A stretch of DNA of 11,919 nt from Gemella haemolysans (GTDB taxonomy: Bacteria; Bacillota; Bacilli; Staphylococcales; Gemellaceae). The DNA lies in the NCBI RefSeq assembly GCF_901873445.1, contig NZ_CABFLN010000041.1, positions 1 through 11,919 of the forward strand. Direction: 5' to 3'. Under the pieces are notes generated by a model. That model saw nothing but the letters and a program-made list of their open reading frames with translations, did not search any database and was not told the origin of the DNA. The translations under genes were made by a program, and so were the position numbers. The number at the start of each line of letters is the position of its first letter. The first letter of the stretch is position 1. Shown here in pieces: positions 6,988 through 11,919 of the stretch.

Positions 6988-8586
6988 ATGTTACAAGTAA
7001 CAAATTTAGGTTTACGTTTTGCAGATAGAAAGTTATTTGAAGATGTAAATATAAAATTTACAAATGGTAACTGCTACGGTTTAATCGGAGCTAATGGAGC
7101 AGGTAAAACTACATTTTTAAAATTATTATCTGGTGAGTTAGATTCACAACAAGGTCACGTTTCTTTAGGAAAAGGTGAACGTCTTGCAGTACTTCGTCAA
7201 AACCACTTTGCTTATGAAGAAAATAGAGTTATCGATGTTGTAATGATGGGACATGAGCGCCTTTGGGATGTTATGAACCGTAAAAATGAAATTTACATGA
7301 AAGATCCATTTACTGAAGAAGATGGAATCATTGCAGCTGAACTTGAAGGTGAGTTTGCTGAAATGGATGGATGGACTGCAGAAAGTGATGCGGCTCAACT
7401 TCTTGAAGGTTTAGGAATTTCTGTAGAGTTTCACGATATGTTAATGGGAGAGTTAGATAATGCTATTAAGGTTAAAGTTCTTTTAGCACAAGCATTATTC
7501 GGTAATCCAGATGTACTTCTACTGGATGAGCCTACCAACGGTCTTGATATTAGTGCAATTAAGTGGTTAGAAGAGTTCTTAATTAACTTTGAGAACACTG
7601 TTATTGTAGTCAGCCACGACCGTCACTTCTTAAATAACATCTGTACACACATTTGCGACTTAGATTTTGGTAAAATTCAACTTTATGTTGGTAACTATGA
7701 CTTCTGGTATCAATCTAGTCAACTTGCTAGAAGAATGGCAGAAGATAACAACAAGAAAAAAGAAGAGAAAATTAAAGAATTACAAGAATTTATCGCACGA
7801 TTCTCTGCGAATGCTTCTAAATCTAAACAAGCAACAAGTAGAAAGAAAATGCTTGATAAAATTACTCTTGACGATATTAAACCAAGTAGCCGTCGTTATC
7901 CATATGTTCGTTTCACACCAGATCGCGAAATTGGAAATGACTTACTTATCGTTGAAGGTGTAAGCAAAACTGTAGAAGGTAAAGAAGTATTAAGTAATGT
8001 AAGCTTCACTGTGAACCCTAATGATAAAGTTATCTTACTTGGGGATGAAGTAGCTAAAACTACATTACTAAAAATTCTTGCTGGTGAAATGGAACCAGAT
8101 AGTGGTACTGTTAAATGGGGTATTACAACTTCTAGAAGTTATATGCCAAAAGATAACTCTGAATACTTTGAAGGATTAAAACTTTCATTAGTAGAATGGC
8201 TTCGTCAATATGCTTCTCCTGAAGAGGAAAGTGAAGCATACTTACGTTCATTCTTAGGAAGAATGTTATTCTCTGGTGAAGAAGCACTTAAACGTGCACA
8301 CGTATTATCAGGGGGAGAAAAAATGCGTTGTATGTTATCTAAGATGATGTTATCGAAAGCTAACGTTATTCTGTTAGATGAACCTACAAACCACCTTGAC
8401 TTAGAATCTATTACAGCTGTCAATGAAGGTATTATTGCTTTCAAAGGTTCTGTGTTCTTTACATCTCATGACTATGAGTTTATTCAAACAATTGCTAATA
8501 GAGTAATTGAATTAACACCTGAAGGTGCAATTAACAAAGAGATGGACTACGAAAATTACCTAAGATTCAAAGGTATTATAGACTAA
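6988..8586 (+). CDS. ykpA: ABC-F ATPase, YkpA/YbiT type
   Basis: A 532-residue soluble protein with two ABC ATPase domains and no membrane segment: the ABC-F class, which acts on ribosomes. The opening, the LQEFIARFSANASKSKQATSR linker region (about 265-285) and the SSRRYPYVRFTPDREIGND segment match the YkpA/YbiT subgroup, which has no firmly established function and is not a classic resistance group. Domain 1 has Walker A GANGAGKTT (34-42), Walker B LLLDEP (177-182) and SHD (209-211). Domain 2 has the signature LSGGE (440-444), LLDEPTNHLD (462-471) and SHD (493-495). Oddities: the domain 1 signature position reads MGELDNAI (153-160), DEPTNGLD replaces DEPTNHLD, and the second P-loop reads GDEVAKTT (352-359), lacking the usual glycines. 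A 187-base folded leader precedes it. Confidence 0.9.
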   Translation: MLQVTNLGLRFADRKLFEDVNIKFTNGNCYGLIGANGAGKTTFLKLLSGELDSQQGHVSLGKGERLAVLRQNHFAYEENRVIDVVMMGHERLWDVMNRKNEIYMKDPFTEEDGIIAAELEGEFAEMDGWTAESDAAQLLEGLGISVEFHDMLMGELDNAIKVKVLLAQALFGNPDVLLLDEPTNGLDISAIKWLEEFLINFENTVIVVSHDRHFLNNICTHICDLDFGKIQLYVGNYDFWYQSSQLARRMAEDNNKKKEEKIKELQEFIARFSANASKSKQATSRKKMLDKITLDDIKPSSRRYPYVRFTPDREIGNDLLIVEGVSKTVEGKEVLSNVSFTVNPNDKVILLGDEVAKTTLLKILAGEMEPDSGTVKWGITTSRSYMPKDNSEYFEGLKLSLVEWLRQYASPEEESEAYLRSFLGRMLFSGEEALKRAHVLSGGEKMRCMLSKMMLSKANVILLDEPTNHLDLESITAVNEGIIAFKGSVFFTSHDYEFIQTIANRVIELTPEGAINKEMDYENYLRFKGIID

Positions 8587-8594
8587 TAAAAAAT

Positions 8595-8625
8595 AAGGAG
8601 ATATACTGATTTGGTATATCTCCTT
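8595..8625. terminator. Bidirectional rho-independent terminator
   Basis: AAGGAGATATAC (8595-8606) and GTATATCTCCTT (8614-8625) form a perfect 12-bp stem with a 7-base loop. On the plus strand it is followed by TTTAATACTTTT; on the minus strand by TTATTTTTTATT, the better U-tract. It lies between the convergent ABC-F and methionine sulfoxide reductase genes and probably ends both transcripts. Confidence 0.85.
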
Positions 8626-8636
8626 TAATACTTTTA

Positions 8637-9104
8637 TTAAAAATTAATTTTTTCAAAAACTTGTTTAGTTACTTCACTGAAAGCTTCTACTTCTTCTTTA
8701 GAGAATCTATTGAATTCAATTGAATCAATATCTAGTAAAGCTACTACTTTATCATTTTGAATAATGGGTACTACTAGCTCACTATTAGTGGCACTATCAC
8801 AAGCAATATGCCCGGGAAACTTGTGAACATCTTTGACATAAATAGTTTCACGAGTTGTGTAACAATGACCACATACACCCTTAGTAAATGGTATACGAGT
8901 ACATGCTACCTTACCTTGGAATGGACCTAAAACTAAGTTGTTATTTATTTCATCTAGTAGGTAAAAGCCAACCCAGTTAGTATTAGGTAAGTATTCTTTA
9001 TATAATGCTGATAGATTTGATAGATTAGTTACTAGATTTTCTTCTCCATAAACTAATGCTGTCGCTTGTTCGATAAATAATTGTTTATTTTCTACTATAT
9101 TCAT
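8637..9104 (-). CDS. Free methionine-(R)-sulfoxide reductase, GAF domain
   Basis: This cytoplasmic enzyme (fRMsr, YtsP type) reduces free L-methionine-(R)-sulfoxide to methionine, with thioredoxin restoring the enzyme. The 155 residues form one GAF domain. The three conserved cysteines are C68 (KVACTRIP), C78 (KGVCGH) and C102 (HIACDSAT), with a further non-family C81. The substrate-pocket acids appear as E109 (NSELVVPI) and the DID pair at 125-127. AGAGGTG at 9109-9115 on the minus strand is the ribosome binding site for the ATG at 9102-9104. A ytsP-type gene close to ezrA is a recurring Bacilli arrangement, although here the two are divergent. It converges on the ABC-F gene and shares its terminator. 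Confidence 0.92.
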   Translation of the reverse strand: MNIVENKQLFIEQATALVYGEENLVTNLSNLSALYKEYLPNTNWVGFYLLDEINNNLVLGPFQGKVACTRIPFTKGVCGHCYTTRETIYVKDVHKFPGHIACDSATNSELVVPIIQNDKVVALLDIDSIEFNRFSKEEVEAFSEVTKQVFEKINF

Positions 9105-9127
9105 AAAACACCTCTTTTAAAGACTTT

Positions 9128-9156
9128 ATTATATTTTCGCATAATAGGTAAAAAAA
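9128..9156 (-). promoter_or_regulatory. Possible promoter of the methionine sulfoxide reductase gene
   Basis: On the minus strand TATAAT lies at 9133-9128. The region where a -35 should be (9156-9151) is a run of T and matches poorly, and there is no TG extension. Transcription would start near 9121, leaving a very short leader with the ribosome binding site at 9115-9109. Confidence 0.4.
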
Positions 9157-9277
9157 ATAAAGTAATAAGTGTGTTGGGTATTTAAAAATGATTTTTATAT
9201 TGTTTAAAACTGAAAAGATTTTAATTAGATTTTCATAAGAATATAAATAGATAAAAATATTTAGTTATTTGTTTGAT

Positions 9278-9303
9278 AAAAAATTGAAAAAAATTTAAAA
9301 AAA
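9278..9303. promoter_or_regulatory. Phased A-tracts upstream of ezrA promoter
   Basis: Three A-runs of 6, 7 and 7 bases (9278-9283, 9287-9293, 9297-9303) have centres about 10 bp apart, the spacing that produces intrinsic DNA bending. They end 13 bases before the ezrA -35 element and may act as an UP element or a bend. The rest of the 9117-9406 spacer is AT-rich with nothing else recognisable. Confidence 0.4.
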
Positions 9304-9316
9304 TGATTGAAATACT

Positions 9317-9344
9317 TTGTTTTTTACGATAAAAATGGTATAAT
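9317..9344 (+). promoter_or_regulatory. ezrA promoter
   Basis: TTGTTT at 9317-9322, a 16-base spacer and TATAAT at 9339-9344, with TG at 9336-9337 giving an extended -10. The -35 matches the consensus in its first three bases only, which the extended -10 and the upstream A-tracts may offset. Transcription would start near 9351, leaving a leader of about 55 bases with the ribosome binding site AGGGGGA at 9394-9400. Confidence 0.65.
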
Positions 9345-9406
9345 TTTGTTAGGTTATTGTATTAATAAACGTAAATAATTAAATAATAAATTCAGGGGGA
9401 AGATAT

Positions 9407-11101
9407 ATGACATATATATTTTTATTTGTGTGTATCCTTGTTCTTGGAGGAGTAGTAGCACTATTCGTCTTCAGAAATAGGAAAAAACAAGATTTATACC
9501 CTCTTTTAGTTATGAAAGATGAGCTAGAGAGAGAAACACTATCTGATGATTTGAAAAAAGTAAAAGCGCTAGAAATTGCTGGTAAAGCTGAAAAACTTTA
9601 TTCTCAATGGGAAAGCGAATGGTACGAAATTCAAAGCATCGATATTGAAGAACTTGACAGAGATCTTTATAGTGCAGAAACTTATATTGATAAATTTAAT
9701 TTCAAACGTGCTGATGAAGTAATTATGAATAGTGGTGAATTAATTGCTAATATCAAAGATAGAATTGCTGGAATTAGAAGAGAAATTAAAGAATTAAAAG
9801 AAGTTGAACCTAGAAATAGAGAACTATATGAAGAAATCGTAGTTGAGTATAAAGAGCTTAATAGAGAACTATTGGCTAAACGTCATCAATACGGGGCTGC
9901 AGCAGAACAATTTGAACAAAGTATCAAAGAAATTGCACCACAGCTTGATGATTTCAAACTTTTAACATCAACTGGTAAATACCTTGAAGCTCAAGAAAAA
10001 ATTAATTCTGTTAAAGAATTAATAGATGATCTTAAAGAAAGAATGGAAGTTTTACCTGATCTGTTAAAAGAAATTGAAAAAACTTGTCCAGCTCAAATTC
10101 AGTCATTAAGACTAAAAGTTGAGGAAATGGAGAAAAAAGGATTTAAACTTAATCACTTAGAAATTTCAAGTAAAATTGAAAGTAGTGTATGGCAACTTAG
10201 CGATGCACGTGAAAAAGTTAAATCTGGTGATATAGATTTAATAGAAAACATTCTTGATGGTATCTATGATGTTATCGATGAAGTTTCTAATGATCTAAAA
10301 AAAGAACTTGATTATAAAAAATATATTGAGGAAAATTATAGAGAAATCACTAATAAACTTGAATTACAAGATAAACTAAATGAAGCTTTATATAACAATA
10401 TTCAAGAAATCAAAAATAGATACCAAATCTATCAAAAAGATGAAGAAATGGTCGCTAACTATTATGATGAACTTAGTGATTTACTTGATGTTAAACATGA
10501 TATCGATGTATATATTAATAATCAACCAAAATTAAACTATAAAGACTTAAAAGAAAAAGTAGAACTATTAGGTCAAGGATTAGAAAAAATCGAAGAAGAT
10601 CAAACGAATTATTCTAGATACTTAACAAGTCTACGTGAAGAAGAAGGTCACTCTCGTGAAAAACTTATCTTCATCAATCAAGAAAAAGAAGTTATTAAAC
10701 GTAAGTTAGATAATTCAAGAGTGCCAGGATTTAGCGATAGATTTATCGTATTATACAAAGATGTTACGGATAGCTATAAATACGCCATAGAGGAACTTAA
10801 AAAAGAACCAATTAACATTGATTTGTTAAAACGTGCTGTTGCTGAGGCAGAAGAATCATTAGATATCTACGCATCAGAAGTTAATAACATTCTTACTGAT
10901 ATTGAACTAATTGAAAAACTAATTCGTTATGCGAACAGATACAGAAAAGATAATATTGAATTCCATCAACAATTAACTGTTGCTGAGCAATATTATAGAG
11001 AATATCGTTATAACAAAACTCTAGAAATTATTAGAAATTCTCTAGACAAAGTTGAGCCAGGTGCATACGAAAGAATAAGAAATTCAGTAAAACCAAGATA
11101 A
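9407..11101 (+). CDS. ezrA: EzrA, septation ring formation regulator
   Basis: EzrA is a membrane-anchored protein of Bacilli that interacts with FtsZ, prevents extra polar Z-rings and helps link division to cell-wall synthesis. The 564 residues fit the family. A single hydrophobic segment at about 3-22 is followed by basic RNRKK, placing the rest in the cytoplasm. From about 90 to 540 the protein is almost entirely charged, heptad-rich helix, consistent with the spectrin-like repeats of EzrA. Near the C-terminus YANRYRKDN (508-516) corresponds to the conserved QNR patch. The start at ATG 9407 has AGGGGGA six bases upstream. It appears to be transcribed alone, with hairpins directly after the stop. 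Confidence 0.95.
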   Translation: MTYIFLFVCILVLGGVVALFVFRNRKKQDLYPLLVMKDELERETLSDDLKKVKALEIAGKAEKLYSQWESEWYEIQSIDIEELDRDLYSAETYIDKFNFKRADEVIMNSGELIANIKDRIAGIRREIKELKEVEPRNRELYEEIVVEYKELNRELLAKRHQYGAAAEQFEQSIKEIAPQLDDFKLLTSTGKYLEAQEKINSVKELIDDLKERMEVLPDLLKEIEKTCPAQIQSLRLKVEEMEKKGFKLNHLEISSKIESSVWQLSDAREKVKSGDIDLIENILDGIYDVIDEVSNDLKKELDYKKYIEENYREITNKLELQDKLNEALYNNIQEIKNRYQIYQKDEEMVANYYDELSDLLDVKHDIDVYINNQPKLNYKDLKEKVELLGQGLEKIEEDQTNYSRYLTSLREEEGHSREKLIFINQEKEVIKRKLDNSRVPGFSDRFIVLYKDVTDSYKYAIEELKKEPINIDLLKRAVAEAEESLDIYASEVNNILTDIELIEKLIRYANRYRKDNIEFHQQLTVAEQYYREYRYNKTLEIIRNSLDKVEPGAYERIRNSVKPR

Positions 11102-11107
11102 TAAAGA

Positions 11108-11125
11108 AACCCTAGTTTTAGGGTT
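11108..11125 (+). terminator. Short hairpin after ezrA
   Basis: AACCCTA (11108-11114) and TAGGGTT (11119-11125) form a 7-bp stem with loop GTTT, seven bases after the ezrA stop. What follows is GTATAC rather than a T-run, so as a terminator it is weak. It stands directly before the larger hairpin at 11133-11169. Confidence 0.5.
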
Positions 11126-11132
11126 GTATACT

Positions 11133-11177
11133 AAATCCGGGGCATGGAAAAAATTCCAGTCCCGGATTTCAATTTTT
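11133..11177 (+). terminator. GC-rich hairpin with T-tract, ezrA terminator or repeat element
   Basis: AAATCCGGG (11133-11141) pairs with CCCGGATTT (11161-11169). Inside, past a small internal loop, TGGAA (11145-11149) pairs with TTCCA (11154-11158) around AAAA. CAATTTTT follows at 11170-11177, which makes it a plausible plus-strand terminator for ezrA. It is GC-rich for this genome and ends only a few bases from the point where the yebC remnant breaks off, so it might also be a dispersed palindromic element. Confidence 0.6.
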
Positions 11178-11179
11178 AG

Positions 11180-11491
11180 GTTAACGTTGTTTGTTAGTGT
11201 GTCAATAATAACCATAGTGCCACTAACACCAAACCCCTCATAACGAAGCTCGTCATAATTTTCTTCACTTCCACCTTTTGCTTTTTCAATAGCACGGTCA
11301 ATAATATTTTTCGGTACTCTATAAGTTTTTGCTCTCTCAAGTACAACTTTTAAATTTCTGTTACTCTCTGGATCAGCCACACCATTTTTAGCTGCTTGAT
11401 AAATCTCACGTCCAAACTTCGCATAAATTTTACTTGTGTTTGCATCTTTTGCTGCTTTTTTTTCTTTAATATTGTTCCATGTACGACCCAG
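11180..11491 (-). pseudogene. yebC: Truncated yebC-like gene remnant
   Basis: Read on the minus strand, 104 codons match the N-terminal part of YebC/PmpR proteins: [62 protein letters not shown] and LTNNVN. Intact family members have about 240 residues. After LTNNVN the similarity stops; the open frame continues through the hairpins and into the antisense of the ezrA end to a stop at 11084-11086, and this tail is not YebC. The codon at the expected start is CTG (11491-11489) with an in-frame TAA two codons before it. A good ribosome binding site (AAGGA, 11505-11501) and possible promoter remain. The first standard in-frame start, GTG at 11380-11378, is far inside the domain. YebC proteins have been described as transcription regulators and as factors helping ribosomes at proline runs; this copy is very probably inactive. 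Confidence 0.85.
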
Positions 11492-11526
11492 CTCTTATCA
11501 TCCTTTTCTTTTTTAATGTATCCCCT

Positions 11527-11556
11527 TTTATATTACATTATTTTCATTTTTTTCAA
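11527..11556 (-). promoter_or_regulatory. Possible relic promoter of the yebC remnant
   Basis: On the minus strand TTGAAA (11556-11551), an 18-base spacer and TATAAA (11532-11527), about 35 bases before the CTG at the gene start. In AT-rich DNA such a match can occur by chance, but its position fits. Confidence 0.35.
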
Positions 11557-11642
11557 TAAAAAGAAACATTTATTATGCATTTCATTTTCGTTTTATGTTC
11601 GTTTATGTTTTTTTAGCAAAATAAATTATAAAGTTTTGATAA

Positions 11643-11710
11643 ACTAAATGAAATTTTTTATTAAATTTTTAATAATTATTTGTGAAAAAATAAATTGTTT
11701 ATCATTTAGT
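11643..11710. repeat. Inverted repeat with two alternative pairings
   Basis: ACTAAATGA (11643-11651) pairs with TCATTTAGT (11702-11710), 9 bp perfect across 50 bases of A/T. The neighbouring GATAAAC (11638-11644) is also complementary to GTTTATC (11697-11703), but the order is swapped, so the two pairings exclude each other. Confidence 0.35.
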
Positions 11711-11738
11711 GTTGGTATTAAATATATAAAATTTATTT

Positions 11739-11838
11739 ATATAAAACTAAAAGTAAACATTTAAAAATATTTTGAGTGAAAATCCTTTTTTAAAATTTAA
11801 AAAAGATTTGAAAGCGTCTGTTTACTTTAGTATTATAT
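11739..11838. repeat. Long imperfect inverted repeat with nested hairpin
   Basis: The arms 11739-11759 and 11819-11838 pair over 19 positions with one mismatch (A11745 opposite A11832) and one bulged A; the core is ACTAAAAGTAAACA against TGTTTACTTTAGT. In the loop CTTTTTTAAA (11785-11794) pairs perfectly with TTTAAAAAAG (11796-11805), although the single-base loop means the inner pairs must open. The sequence is AT-rich, so some pairing is expected by chance, but the GTAAAC-containing core is more specific. Confidence 0.4.
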
Positions 11839-11867
11839 TAAAATAATTTTTTAGCCTACACTAAATA

Positions 11868-11919
11868 TTTTTTTAAAAATTTTTAAAAATCGCTTGACAT
11901 ATATATATATATATATAAT
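11868..11919 (+). promoter_or_regulatory. Strong promoter-like element with AT-repeat spacer
   Basis: An UP-element-like tract (T7 11868-11874, A5 11875-11879, T5 11880-11884, A5 11885-11889) directly precedes TTGACA (11894-11899). An alternating AT run (11899-11917) follows and ends in TATAAT (11914-11919), the last bases of the window. Between TTGACA and this TATAAT there are 14 bases, shorter than the optimal 16-18, so either a different -10 lies past the window or the spacing is suboptimal. It would drive a gene beyond the right edge. Confidence 0.55.

Larger units (their letters stand above)
11492..11919. other. AT-rich non-coding region at right end
   Basis: No credible gene lies in these 428 bases. 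From left to right the region holds the relic ribosome binding site and promoter of the yebC remnant, a near-tandem pair TTTCGTTTTATG/TTCGTTTATG (about 11586-11607), an inverted repeat (11643-11651 with 11702-11710), a long imperfect inverted repeat (11739-11838) and a promoter-like end (11868-11919). It is probably the upstream region of a gene beyond the window. Confidence 0.6.

Noticed and set aside
7667..7963. Open frame of 98 codons on the plus strand inside ykpA
   Set aside because: It is out of frame with well-conserved ABC-F coding sequence and its product has no recognisable motif.
11396..11647. Open frame of 83 codons on the plus strand
   Set aside because: It is antisense to the yebC remnant and low-complexity AT-rich spacer; its phenylalanine- and cysteine-rich product has no family marks and there is no convincing ribosome binding site.
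11807..11823. Catabolite repression (cre) site around TGAAAGCG
   Set aside because: Only the left half matches the cre consensus; the right half TCTGTT does not.
1..11919. CRISPR array, tRNA, rRNA, insertion sequence or prophage
   Set aside because: No regularly spaced repeats, cloverleaf, rRNA segment or transposase/integrase-like reading frame was seen.

Overview
The window is AT-rich chromosomal DNA from a low-GC Gram-positive bacterium of the class Bacilli. The evidence is the translation genes in the usual Firmicute order (rimP-nusA-ylxR-ylxQ-infB-rbfA), an EzrA division protein, purine-rich Shine-Dalgarno sequences, some GTG starts, and promoters of the TGnTATAAT type. A Gemella-like or Staphylococcaceae-related organism is a guess from gene content, not something the sequence proves.

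Layout, left to right. Positions 1-2112 (+): a promoter, then secE and nusG (protein export and transcription elongation), followed by a DegV-family fatty-acid-binding protein and a glyoxalase I-type protein. Positions 2113-2245: a strong extended -10 promoter lying inside a double palindrome, then a leader RNA hairpin. Positions 2246-6800 (+): the compact rimP-nusA-ylxR-ylxQ-infB-rbfA operon (30S maturation, elongation/antitermination, RNase P modulation, a K-turn-binding protein, initiation factor 2, 30S maturation). Positions 6801-6987: a 187-base gap with a folded RNA candidate, leading into a YkpA/YbiT-type ABC-F ATPase (6988-8586). A bidirectional terminator follows.

On the minus strand, 8637-9104 encodes a GAF-domain free-methionine-(R)-sulfoxide reductase. 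It is divergent from ezrA (9407-11101, +), the membrane-anchored regulator of FtsZ rings. The ezrA promoter has phased A-tracts upstream. After ezrA come two hairpins and a broken yebC-like gene on the minus strand. The remnant keeps about 104 N-terminal codons, but its start codon reads CTG and the rest is missing. The last ~430 bases are very AT-rich and non-coding, with nested inverted repeats, and end in a UP-element-like tract, TTGACA and an AT-dinucleotide run.

Most genes here are housekeeping. The parts least explained by known annotation are the folded leader before the ABC-F gene, the double palindrome over the rimP promoter, the AT-repeat promoter at the right edge, the decayed yebC copy, and the lopsided ATPase sites of the ABC-F protein. 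I see no CRISPR array, tRNA, rRNA, phage gene or transposase.
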